Below are positions 4,931 to 12,545 of a DNA stretch of 13,961 nucleotides, piece after piece (position 1 is the stretch's first letter; each line of letters starts with the position of its first letter). This DNA comes from Atribacteria bacterium SCGC AAA255-G05. GTDB taxonomy: Bacteria > Atribacterota > Phoenicimicrobiia > Phoenicimicrobiales > Phoenicimicrobiaceae. Made by a program: the position numbers and the translations under genes. The stretch spans positions 1 to 13,961 of the forward strand of contig ASPA01000058.1 of NCBI GenBank assembly GCA_000405605.1. Direction: 5' to 3'. Below the pieces are notes generated by a model. It saw only the letters and a list, made by a program, of their open reading frames with translations. It was not told the origin of the DNA and searched no databases.

Positions 4931-4965
4931 CCGCCCAGTTATGTATAGTGATAATTTGACTCGAA

Positions 4966-5127
4966 TCCATCCCCTGCAATCCCTGCAATATTTCTCTTTC
5001 TATCTTTCTTTCCATAAATTCTCCAACTACTACTACTCTATCCATTCCATCCCCTGCAATCCCTGCAATATTTCTCTTTCTATCTTTCTTTCCATAAATT
5101 CTCCAACTACTACTACTCTATCCATTC
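4966..5127. repeat. Perfect 80-bp tandem duplication inside a glycosyltransferase gene
   Basis: Bases 4966-5047 and 5046-5127 are identical over 82 bases with a period of 80. Because 80 is not a multiple of three, the second copy (in transcription order) is read in the wrong frame and meets TAG at once (stop 5035-5033). Each unit also holds a 9-bp direct repeat (CCCTGCAAT twice). The perfect identity suggests a recent event or an assembly artefact. Confidence 0.95.
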
Positions 5128-5623
5128 TTCTAATAATACACCTAGAAAGACTTTTTAATATATTAATAAAATATTTATTTTTTATCTTTCCTAATTCTAT
5201 AACTAAATCAGGAAATAAATCCTGGACAATATAGATCGTTTTAACCTTTTTTAATTTCTTTAACACTAAGCCATGGAAAGAAATAAAAGGAGGCGTAGAC
5301 ATAACTAATACTAAGTCGGGTTTTTTACAAAACAGTATTTGAAAAAATACTAAAGAATGAAAGGAAAGATAATTTAAAACTCTCCCCGTCATTCTATATT
5401 TATTAAATGTGGTATTTTTAAGGCGAAGTATTTCTATTCCCTTATAATTTTCTCTTTTTAGTGTTTTATTTTTTTTATTAAAATCACCGTTAGGATTTCC
5501 GGTAATTACCTTAACTACATATCCCGCTTTAACCAAATCTACACATAAGTCTAATAATAATTGTCCTGTTGCCGCTACCTCAGGATAAAAATGTTGATTA
5601 ATTACTAAAATCTTATTATTCAC
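5033..5623 (-). CDS. N-terminal half of split WcaI/WbuB-like glycosyltransferase
   Basis: This 196-residue frame starts at GTG 5623, directly after the fcl stop (TAAGTG), with AAAGGAAAG in the end of fcl as a likely ribosome site. It has the GT4 N-terminal half: KILVINQHFYPEVAATGQLL, KAGYVVKVITGNP, DLVLVMSTPPF and IYIVQDLFPDLVIELG, typical of WcaI/WbuB-type transferases of exopolysaccharide clusters (often fucose- or amino-sugar-related). It ends prematurely in the 80-bp tandem duplication with the spurious tail E-W-I-E. With one copy removed the frame runs on as LQGMDSSQIITIHNWADGE, the expected family sequence. A 50-codon frame restarts at ATG 5045 in the second copy but stops at 4893. The protein is unlikely to work as encoded. 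Confidence 0.82.
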   Translation of the reverse strand: MNNKILVINQHFYPEVAATGQLLLDLCVDLVKAGYVVKVITGNPNGDFNKKNKTLKRENYKGIEILRLKNTTFNKYRMTGRVLNYLSFHSLVFFQILFCKKPDLVLVMSTPPFISFHGLVLKKLKKVKTIYIVQDLFPDLVIELGKIKNKYFINILKSLSRCIIRRMDRVVVVGEFMERKIEREILQGLQGMEWIE

Positions 5624-6586
5624 TTAATTGCTTTCTTTCCTTTCACTGATATCCATACTTTGCCTATACCAATCAATCGTCCTCTTCAATCCTTCCTCAA
5701 AATCCGTCTTCGACCTAAAGTCAAATTCCCGCTCAGCTCTACTCGTATCCAATTTCCTTCTGGGTTGCCCGTCAGGTTGACTACTATCCCATCTAATCTT
5801 TCCTTTGTATCCACAAAGCTTGGCAATCAATTCAGCCAAATCCTTAATCGATATCTCTAAATCGCTCCCCAGATTTACCGGGTTACTCCTATTGTATTTC
5901 TCTGCAGCCAATAATATTCCCTCTGCTGCATCCTCTACATATAAAAATCCCCGGGTAGGTTTTCCCGTACCCCAGCATACCACCTCCTCTTTTTCCTCTT
6001 CTACTGCTTCAATAAACTTCTTAATTAAAGCCGGTATAACATGTGAACTCTTTGGATTAAAATTATCTCCCGGTCCATATAGATTTAAGGGAAGTAAAAA
6101 TATAGAATTAAAACCATATTGTGCCCTATAAGCTTGAGACTGAACCAGCATCATCTTCTTGGCCAATCCGTAAGGGGCATTAGTCTCTTCCGGATAGCCA
6201 TTCCACAAATCTTCCTCTTTAAAAGGAACCGGGGTAAATTTGGGATAGGCACAGATAGTACCAATAGCTACAAATTTATCCACTTTAAACTGTCGGGCAT
6301 ATTCCATCAACATGGCTCCCATTACCAGATTATCATAGAAAAACTTACCCGGATTTTCCCGATTAGCTCCAATGCCTCCTACTACTGCCGCTAAATGTAT
6401 CACTATATCAGCAGGGCAATTTTTATATAATCTTATAATATTTTTTTCCCTGGTCAAATCATAATCTTCCACCAGAGGAACAAAAAAATTCTTACATCCC
6501 CGCTCTTTCAGCTTTTCTACTACATAAGAGCCTAAAAATCCGGCTCCACCGGTAACAATGACTCTCTTATTATCCCAATAACTCAT
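5624..6586 (-). CDS. fcl: GDP-L-fucose synthase
   Basis: This 320-residue SDR-type epimerase/reductase converts GDP-4-keto-6-deoxy-mannose to GDP-L-fucose with NADPH, the step after Gmd. Seen: nucleotide-binding GGAGFLG (13-19), HLAAVVGGIGANRENPGKF (64-82), GTICAYP (109-115), APYGLAKK with Y139 and K143, LYGPGDNF, SSHVIPALIKK with H182, and RGFLYVEDAA. The catalytic Ser of the E. coli enzyme (GSSCIYP) is replaced by T110, which keeps the hydroxyl; C112 and H182 correspond to its conserved Cys and His. AAAGGAG lies six bases before the ATG. It follows gmd by about 13 bases and is followed without a gap by the split glycosyltransferase. Confidence 0.95.
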   Translation of the reverse strand: MSYWDNKRVIVTGGAGFLGSYVVEKLKERGCKNFFVPLVEDYDLTREKNIIRLYKNCPADIVIHLAAVVGGIGANRENPGKFFYDNLVMGAMLMEYARQFKVDKFVAIGTICAYPKFTPVPFKEEDLWNGYPEETNAPYGLAKKMMLVQSQAYRAQYGFNSIFLLPLNLYGPGDNFNPKSSHVIPALIKKFIEAVEEEKEEVVCWGTGKPTRGFLYVEDAAEGILLAAEKYNRSNPVNLGSDLEISIKDLAELIAKLCGYKGKIRWDSSQPDGQPRRKLDTSRAEREFDFRSKTDFEEGLKRTIDWYRQSMDISERKESN

Positions 6587-6599
6587 CTCCTACTCCTTT

Positions 6600-7652
6600 C
6601 TATCCTTGTGTCAAATGATTCTCCGTCCAGCCAATCCCTTTTGTCTTTAAAATCTTCTTACCTTCTCCGGGAGAATCCAATCCAGCCAATTCCATATCAC
6701 TATCTACCATTATCTTTACTAATTCTTTAAAAGTAATCCTCGGACTCCAACCTAATTCTCTCTTCGCTTTAGAGGCATCAGCCAATAACAATTCTACCTC
6801 GGTAGGTCTAAAATATCTTGAATCTATTTCCACGTATTCTTTATAATCTAAATTCACATAATTAAAGGCTTCTATGAGAAATTCTTCTACTGAATGGGTC
6901 TCGCCTGTCCCAATGACATAATCGCATGCTCTTTCCTGTTGCAACATCAACCACATCGCCTCTACATAATCAGGGGCGTAACCCCAATCTCTCTTAGCTG
7001 CCAGATTACCAAGATATAATTTCTTCTGGTTACCGGCAACAATATTGGCAATCGCCCTGGTGATCTTCCTGGTTACAAATGTTTTTCCCCTTCTCGGTGA
7101 TTCATGGTTAAAGAGTATGCCGTTACAGGCAAAAATATTATATCCTTCACGATAATTATTAGCCATCCAATAAGAATAAATCTTGGCTGCTGCATAAGGG
7201 CTTCGCGCTCTTAATGGAGTATCTTCATTTTGAGGCGCAGGGGCATCACCAAACATCTCACTACTCGATGCTTGATAATACCTGCATTTTATTCCGCTTC
7301 TTCTTACTGCTTCCAATATCCTGGTAGTTCCTAATCCGGTAATATCTCCTGTATATTCCGGCATATCAAAACTGACCCTTACATGGCTCTGTGCTCCCAA
7401 ATGATAAATCTCATCAGGCCTTATATTATAGATAAGATTGGTAAGCTGACTCGAATCGCTCAAATCTCCATAATGTAAATGTAATTTTACCCCTCTTATA
7501 TGAGGGTCTTTATAAATATGGTCTATCCTTCCGGTATTAAAGGTGCTAGCCCGCCTGATAATTCCATGAACCTCATAATCCTTAGAAAGCAGAAACTCTG
7601 CCAGATAGGAACCATCCTGACCGGTAATACCGGTAATTAGTGCTTTTTTCAT
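6600..7652 (-). CDS. gmd: GDP-mannose 4,6-dehydratase
   Basis: This 350-residue SDR enzyme converts GDP-D-mannose to GDP-4-keto-6-deoxy-D-mannose, the first step to GDP-L-fucose. Seen: GITGQDG (8-14), RRASTFNT (33-40), NHESPRRG (182-189), QASSSEMFG (127-135, with S130 at the usual catalytic Thr position and E132), and Y153-x3-K157. The length is normal for the family. The ATG overlaps the stop of the upstream glycosyltransferase (ATGA), with AAGGAG five bases ahead, so it is translationally coupled. With the next gene (fcl) it gives a full two-step fucose branch, provided GDP-mannose is made elsewhere. Confidence 0.96.
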   Translation of the reverse strand: MKKALITGITGQDGSYLAEFLLSKDYEVHGIIRRASTFNTGRIDHIYKDPHIRGVKLHLHYGDLSDSSQLTNLIYNIRPDEIYHLGAQSHVRVSFDMPEYTGDITGLGTTRILEAVRRSGIKCRYYQASSSEMFGDAPAPQNEDTPLRARSPYAAAKIYSYWMANNYREGYNIFACNGILFNHESPRRGKTFVTRKITRAIANIVAGNQKKLYLGNLAAKRDWGYAPDYVEAMWLMLQQERACDYVIGTGETHSVEEFLIEAFNYVNLDYKEYVEIDSRYFRPTEVELLLADASKAKRELGWSPRITFKELVKIMVDSDMELAGLDSPGEGKKILKTKGIGWTENHLTQG

Positions 7653-8881
7653 TGTTTCTCCTTCTTTAAAACTTCATTATAAAGTTTTATATAATTATCC
7701 GTAAATTTATTAATGGAATAATTTTGCAATACCTGTTTTCTACAATTTTCACCAAAATTTCTCCTCATCCCATCATTCGCCAATAACCTCTCTATTGCTT
7801 TGCCCAAAGCTTTGATATCTTTTGATTGAACCACAATTCCACATCCTTCTGCAACTTGTTCAGGAATTCCACCAACATCAAATCCCACCACAGGTATACC
7901 ACAAGCCATTGCCTCTAAAACTGTAGTTGGAAAATTATCATCCAAGGATGATATACAAAAAATATCTGCAAGATTATAAATATCGGAAATATCATTTTTA
8001 TCCTTTATATAACCCATTTGTTTAATTTCAATATCCATCTCTTTTATTTTATCATAATTTATCACTTTTCCCACAGTAACCACCATCCAATTTTTTACTT
8101 TAATATATTTTAAAGATTTAAAAAAATACTTGACTCCTTTTCTCTCGTCATCTAAATCAGTCGCTAAACATAATATAACTTTTTTCTCAACAGGGATTCC
8201 ATATTTTTTACGAAATATACTTTTATTTTTTGGTTTAAAAACTTCAATATCTACTGCATTTGGAATAACCTTAATTTGATATTCCTTTAAATAAGATTCT
8301 TTTACTCTATCTGCCAACCATTGCGAAGGGCAAACAATGACAGGGTTCCACCCTGATGAAAAATAATTCTTTTTTTTCTTCCACATAAAATTTGAAGCAT
8401 CTATAAAAGTTTTTGGATATAAAGATAAATCCGGGCAGTTTTCACACCCTACTTTCCATTTATTACAATCAAACCAATAAGCACAACGCCCTGTCAATGC
8501 CCATCCATCATGCAAAGTCCAGACAACTGGAATATCTAATCTCCCCAAAAAATTAACAAAATTCAAATTCAAATAATACCCGTGAATATTATGCAAATGA
8601 ATTAAATCAAATTCCTCCCTATAAATATAATCTTCTAATCTTTTCGTAGAAAACCAGCTGCCATAACCCTGCAGACCCGTAATTCGAGTTAATAATCCTT
8701 GAAAATATGTTTCAGGCAAAAAAGCAAATTTATAAACTGTCTCCTCTTCCGGTTCTTTTCCTCTGCCATAAGCAAAATGACAGATAGTTTCATCCCTTTT
8801 ATTTAGAGCTTGATATAAAGTACGAGCAATTTTTGCAGCCCCACCCCTGTTAAATTCTGTATTTACCATCAATACTTTCAA
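7649..8881 (-). CDS. WcaC-like GT4 glycosyltransferase
   Basis: This 410-residue GT4 (GT-B fold) transferase is of the colanic-acid WcaC-like type. N-terminal half: VLMVNTEFNRGGAAKIARTL (3-22), DLIHLHNIHGYY (92-103) and VVWTLHDGWALTGRCAYWFD (119-138). C-terminal half: AVDIEVFKP, RKGVKYFFKSL and DNFPTTVLEA, giving DX7E (D315, E323) where EX7E is usual. Four cysteines (C133, C139, C146, C149) lie close together and could bind a metal (inference). The start is TTG 8881: the next ATG would remove part of the first beta strand, and AAAGGT lies about nine bases upstream. It follows the broken transferase by 32 bases and overlaps gmd. The sugar donor is not predictable; its place next to gmd/fcl suggests mannose or fucose. 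Confidence 0.86.
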   Translation of the reverse strand: MKVLMVNTEFNRGGAAKIARTLYQALNKRDETICHFAYGRGKEPEEETVYKFAFLPETYFQGLLTRITGLQGYGSWFSTKRLEDYIYREEFDLIHLHNIHGYYLNLNFVNFLGRLDIPVVWTLHDGWALTGRCAYWFDCNKWKVGCENCPDLSLYPKTFIDASNFMWKKKKNYFSSGWNPVIVCPSQWLADRVKESYLKEYQIKVIPNAVDIEVFKPKNKSIFRKKYGIPVEKKVILCLATDLDDERKGVKYFFKSLKYIKVKNWMVVTVGKVINYDKIKEMDIEIKQMGYIKDKNDISDIYNLADIFCISSLDDNFPTTVLEAMACGIPVVGFDVGGIPEQVAEGCGIVVQSKDIKALGKAIERLLANDGMRRNFGENCRKQVLQNYSINKFTDNYIKLYNEVLKKEKQ

Positions 8882-8913
8882 AACTACTTTACCTTTACTT
8901 TTATAATAAAATA

Positions 8914-9416
8914 TTAAACATCTTTAATAACTTTTATAAAATCACGAGCAGAATTTTCAATACTAAATGCCCTACAAGCATGTTGGCTTACATCATCTCG
9001 TTTCTCACGAATATTTTTAATTTCATATTTAGATTTTTTAATCAACTTAGCAATTTCATCAACATTTCCAGGGTCAAAAACCTCTCCATTAAAACCATCT
9101 TCAATTAAATTATAACTCGCTCCTGCATATTTAGAACTTAACACATATAAACCGCTGGTTAATGCTTCATTAACTACTAATCCCCAAACCTCTTTAAAGG
9201 AAGGTAAAATAAAAATATCCGAAAAAAGATAATGCTTAATTAATTCTTCTTGTTGCTTAAAACCTTTGAAAATGACATTTTTTAATATTTTTTCTTTACA
9301 AAATTCTTTCAAAACATTTTCTTTGGACCACTTCCAGCAATCATCAACCCGACTTCTAAATCCGACAAATTATCTAAAGCTTTTTGAACATGAATTATTT
9401 CCTTTTCTTCTAATTA
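8914..9416 (-). pseudogene. GT4 glycosyltransferase remnant, 5' truncated and frameshifted
   Basis: Only the C-terminal half remains. The frame from about 9413 reads L-E-E-K-E-I-I-H-V-Q-K-A-L-D-N-L then VGLMIAGSGPKK, the normal GT4 beta-strand region, and hits TGA. A one-base shift at about 9316-9324 (CCAAAGAAAATG) puts the rest in another frame, from TTG 9312: LKEFCKEKILKNVIFKGF, then FKEVWGLVVNEALTSGL with an intact EX7E and the usual C-terminal helix. The N-terminal acceptor domain (about 180-200 residues) is absent: homology ends at TAA 9416-9414, about 30 bases from the stop of the next gene upstream. It cannot make an active transferase. Confidence 0.75.
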
Positions 9417-9443
9417 ATTGACTAATACACATTATATATAAAA

Positions 9444-10601
9444 TTAATAATTAATATCTCCTATAAACGATAAACTTTTTTTAGCTATCTCTTTATATGA
9501 AAGTTCTGTTTGGGCGAAAATAATGGCATTTTTATGCATTTTTTTTAGTATTCCTCTATTTTTATTTAAATAATTTATAGCTTCGGAAATTTCTTTTTCA
9601 TTGATTTTCGGCAAAACTACTCCATTTTTTCTTGAAACTAAATAATCCCCTATTTTAGTTTTGTCTAATATAATTGGCAAACCATTACATATAGCCTCTT
9701 CAAATATAGCTGAAGCTGTTCCTGGTTGAATTAGAATATCTCCTGCACAAAAATATTTAGATAAATTTTCCGGATTTTTCCATCCTATATATGTTATCCT
9801 TTTATCATTATTTATATATTTGCTTAATGTTTTATAATATATTTTATCAATATCTCCTATTAATATTAATTTAATTCTCCTCTCATCAATAAATTTAAAA
9901 GAATTTAGTAATACTTCTGTTTTCTTTCTTGGTGCCATTTTGCCAGCATGTATTATTAGCAAATCTCCTTTTTTAATACCTAATTTATTCCTATATTTAT
10001 CTCTAATATTATTGTAATTGTTAAGATTTAAAATATCTCCCCCCAAAGGTAAAAGCATTAAAATGTTTTCTGGTATATTATAAACATCTTTAGCAAAATC
10101 TATACTTTCTGGGCAAACGCAAAATATTTTATTAATGAATTTAATTTTGTTTTGTAATATATTTCTCCAAAATACTTTGTGATAAAAATAACTTTTATTA
10201 GATCTCATAGTATTTTCGTACATAGCATGAAGATCACAAACTAACATAACATTGGAATTATTTTTTTTATATTTTATTATTGTAAACATCGATGGAGAAG
10301 TTAAACCATGATGAAAAATATAATCTGGACGTATCTTTTCAATTAATCTATAAAGGTTTTTAAATATAACAAATTTATTCTTATTTTCAAAATAAATATC
10401 CTTTCTTATAAGCGTTATTCCTTTATAATTTGTGGTTCCGATTTCTTTTATTCTTTGTTTATCATTATTAAAAAATTCGTTTTCCCTATTTGATGTAACA
10501 ATATATACTTCGTTGCCCATTTTTTCTTGATATAAAGGCAATATATTTTCTTGGTAACCCATATTTTCGTTAAAATATTGGCATATATGGAGTATTTTCA
10601 T
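9444..10601 (-). CDS. GT4-like glycosyltransferase, very AT-rich
   Basis: This 385-residue GT-B protein has an N-terminal domain KILHICQYFNENMGYQENIL, RPDYIFHHGL (91-100) and VCDLHAMYENTM (121-132). The C-terminal domain has LLIIHAGKMAPRKKTEVLLN (214-233), KLILIGD and QPGTASAIFEEAICNGLPII (292-311). The usual EX7E is degenerate: the first Glu position is G294, with E302 kept, and a TAS loop replaces the usual acidic residues. This occurs in some GT4 subfamilies. The gene is clearly richer in A/T and in Asn, Lys and Ile codons than gmd or fcl nearby, suggesting separate acquisition. ATG 10601 has only a distant GAGGG. Donor and acceptor are unknown. Confidence 0.8.
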   Translation of the reverse strand: MKILHICQYFNENMGYQENILPLYQEKMGNEVYIVTSNRENEFFNNDKQRIKEIGTTNYKGITLIRKDIYFENKNKFVIFKNLYRLIEKIRPDYIFHHGLTSPSMFTIIKYKKNNSNVMLVCDLHAMYENTMRSNKSYFYHKVFWRNILQNKIKFINKIFCVCPESIDFAKDVYNIPENILMLLPLGGDILNLNNYNNIRDKYRNKLGIKKGDLLIIHAGKMAPRKKTEVLLNSFKFIDERRIKLILIGDIDKIYYKTLSKYINNDKRITYIGWKNPENLSKYFCAGDILIQPGTASAIFEEAICNGLPIILDKTKIGDYLVSRKNGVVLPKINEKEISEAINYLNKNRGILKKMHKNAIIFAQTELSYKEIAKKSLSFIGDINY

Positions 10602-10685
10602 GTTTTATTTATTTTCCCTCTAAATACTAATTATAATTGCATTGGCTAATTTACTAAATTCTTCTTAGAAGTAAGAGCAATTTAA

Positions 10686-10800
10686 TCAATTTATGCAATC
10701 TAGCAATTTATTTATTTCGCAAATAATATCACTTGATATTTTCTCTAAAGAGCCATTCATTTTTCTTAAATTTGCTTTTGCAATTTTTTTATCTCATTTA
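10686..10800 (-). pseudogene. Possible short gene remnant between wbpE and the next glycosyltransferase
   Basis: The 196-base gap 10602-10797 contains an open frame, I-K-K-I-A-K-A-N-L-R-K-M-N-G-S-L, continuing EKISSDIICEINKLLDCIN to TGA 10688-10686. It looks like the amphipathic helices of a protein fragment, with one ATG at 10760. No ribosome site precedes it and I recognise no family. It may be a scar of the event that brought in the AT-rich transferase, or may be chance in AT-rich DNA. Confidence 0.25.
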
Positions 10801-11895
10801 ATAGCTACTCAATCTAACAATTTCTTCAATTTGCCCATTAGTTAATTCGGCAAACATTGGTAATGATAAAATCTCTTGACTGGCTTTTTCTGTAACAGGA
10901 AAATCTCTTTCTTTATAGCCCAAATAAATATAGGCAGGTTGTAAATGCAAAGGAATGGGATAATGAATACCTGTAGCTATATTTTTAGACTCAAGCTCTT
11001 CTCTCAATTTATCTCGTTCTTTCACTACTCTTATAACATATAAATGATAAACATGTTTGGCATACTCAGCTTCATAGGGAGTAATAATCCCAGCTATATT
11101 ATTTAGTAATTCATTATATTTTTGGGCATTTTCTCTTCGATTTTCATTCCATTCATTTAAATGCTTCAATTTCACCCTCAATATTGCTGCCTGTAGATTA
11201 TCCAATCTACTACTATAACCTTCTACATCATGTTCATATTTTTTGGTTATCCTGCCATGATTTCTTAGCAATTTTATTTTTTCAGCTATTCCTTCATTAT
11301 TGGTAACGGCCATTCCTGCATCACCATAAGCGCCTAAATTCTTGCTAGGGTAAAAACTAAAACATCCCACATCTCCTATTGAACCAACTTTTTCACTTTT
11401 ATATTCTGCCCCATGTGCCTGAGCAGCATCTTCAATAATTTTTAAATTATATTTCTTGGCAAGTCTGATAATAGGATCCATATCTGCAGGTTGACCATAT
11501 AAATGAACCGGGATAATGGCTTTAGTTTTCTCAGTTATTTTTTCTTCTATTTTTAAAACATCTATAGTATATGTTTTAGGATCAATATCTACAAAAACAA
11601 CTTTACCTCCTACATTACTAATTGCCTCTGTAGTAGCTATAAATGTATGGGGTACAGTAATTACTTCGTCTCCTTCACCAATTCCACAGGCAAGCAAAGC
11701 TAAAATCAAAGCATCCGAACCATTAGCTACTCCTATAGCATATTTCGCATTACAAAACTGAGCAAATTCTAATTCAAATTTCTTTAATTCTTCAACCATA
11801 ATAAAACTTGTATTACTAAGTACTTTTTGCATTGCTTTATCTATCTCATCTTTAATTGAATCATACTGGGCTTTTAAATCAACAAAGGGAATCAT
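10798..11895 (-). CDS. wbpE: WbpE/WlbC-like PLP-dependent sugar aminotransferase (DegT/DnrJ/EryC1 family)
   Basis: This 365-residue PLP enzyme has the family motifs IPFVDLKAQY (2-11), VANGSDALILAL (56-67), PHTFIATTEAI, VDIDPKTYTID, IIEDAAQAHGA (153-163, D156 to the pyridine nitrogen), and FSFYPSKNLGAYGDAG with the Schiff-base lysine K185. Then come LRNHGR, GYSSRLDNLQAAIL and IHYPIPLHLQP. In the Wbp/Wlb pathway such enzymes aminate UDP-3-keto-GlcNAcA at C3, with glutamate as donor. The assignment to this step rests on the flanking dehydrogenase and acetyltransferase genes. Its ATG overlaps the preceding stop by one base (TAATG), with a perfect AAGGAGG nine bases ahead. Confidence 0.9.
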   Translation of the reverse strand: MIPFVDLKAQYDSIKDEIDKAMQKVLSNTSFIMVEELKKFELEFAQFCNAKYAIGVANGSDALILALLACGIGEGDEVITVPHTFIATTEAISNVGGKVVFVDIDPKTYTIDVLKIEEKITEKTKAIIPVHLYGQPADMDPIIRLAKKYNLKIIEDAAQAHGAEYKSEKVGSIGDVGCFSFYPSKNLGAYGDAGMAVTNNEGIAEKIKLLRNHGRITKKYEHDVEGYSSRLDNLQAAILRVKLKHLNEWNENRRENAQKYNELLNNIAGIITPYEAEYAKHVYHLYVIRVVKERDKLREELESKNIATGIHYPIPLHLQPAYIYLGYKERDFPVTEKASQEILSLPMFAELTNGQIEEIVRLSSY

Positions 11896-12545
11896 TATTC
11901 TTCCTCCTTTATTTCATATGGTTTATCTATTAAATTATAAGGACAGGTCAAATCTTCTATATCTTTTATCTTTTTTGCAGGGTTACCTGTATAAACACAA
12001 TTATTATCTAAAAGATTTCTGGTCACCAAACTTCCTGCTCCTACAAGACAATTCTTCCCTATAATTATATCGGGAAGTATAGTTACATTTGCTCCTATTT
12101 TAGTATTTTCTCCGATGGTTACACCTTTAACACATTCTTTAGCTTTTTTACACAAAGGATGCAAAACATTAGTTACTGTTACGCAGGGTCCTATCCAACA
12201 TCCTTTCTTTAAACAACTATATTCGGGAATAAAAACATTGGAATGAATTTTTACATTATCTACAATTTTAATATGGTGCTCTATAATAGAATGTGTGCCT
12301 ATGCTCACATCATCACCAATTTCATTCGATTCTCTAATATTAACTCCATGTCCTGTTTGAAAATTATTCCCTATCCTGTTTCCGGCGTAAATAACGGTAT
12401 GTGATCTTATAATACAATTATCGCCAATAATAGTAGTTAATTCTCCTTCCTTATAACCTCGTGGAGGTTCTCCTATTATGACATACTCTCCAATTTTTGC
12501 ATTTTTACCAATAATTACATTTTTATATATTTTTTTCATAATCAT
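11895..12545 (-). CDS. wbpD: WbpD/WlbB-like sugar N-acetyltransferase (left-handed beta-helix)
   Basis: This 216-residue protein is built of hexapeptide repeats: KNVIIGKNAKIGEYVIIGE, GDDVSIGTHSIIEHHIKIVD, then GENTKIGANVTILPDIIIGK and CLVGAGSLVTRNL, ending in the YTGNPAKKI signature of the family's C-terminal coil. WbpD/WlbB enzymes are acetyl-CoA-dependent trimers that acetylate the 3-amino group of UDP-2-acetamido-3-amino-2,3-dideoxy-glucuronate. It is longer than typical WbpD (about 190 residues), partly through the segment at about 26-38 (EPPRGYKEGELTT) and a C-terminal tail. It overlaps the upstream oxidoreductase by 23 bases. The start could be ATG 12545 or the second ATG two codons on; no strong ribosome site decides. 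Confidence 0.85.
   Translation of the reverse strand: MIMKKIYKNVIIGKNAKIGEYVIIGEPPRGYKEGELTTIIGDNCIIRSHTVIYAGNRIGNNFQTGHGVNIRESNEIGDDVSIGTHSIIEHHIKIVDNVKIHSNVFIPEYSCLKKGCWIGPCVTVTNVLHPLCKKAKECVKGVTIGENTKIGANVTILPDIIIGKNCLVGAGSLVTRNLLDNNCVYTGNPAKKIKDIEDLTCPYNLIDKPYEIKEEE

Noticed and set aside
5805..6394. Plus-strand open frames opposite fcl
   Set aside because: They are antisense shadows of a well-conserved gene with complete motifs.
11516..11761. Plus-strand open frame opposite the aminotransferase
   Set aside because: It is antisense to a conserved PLP enzyme and has no ribosome site or recognisable content.
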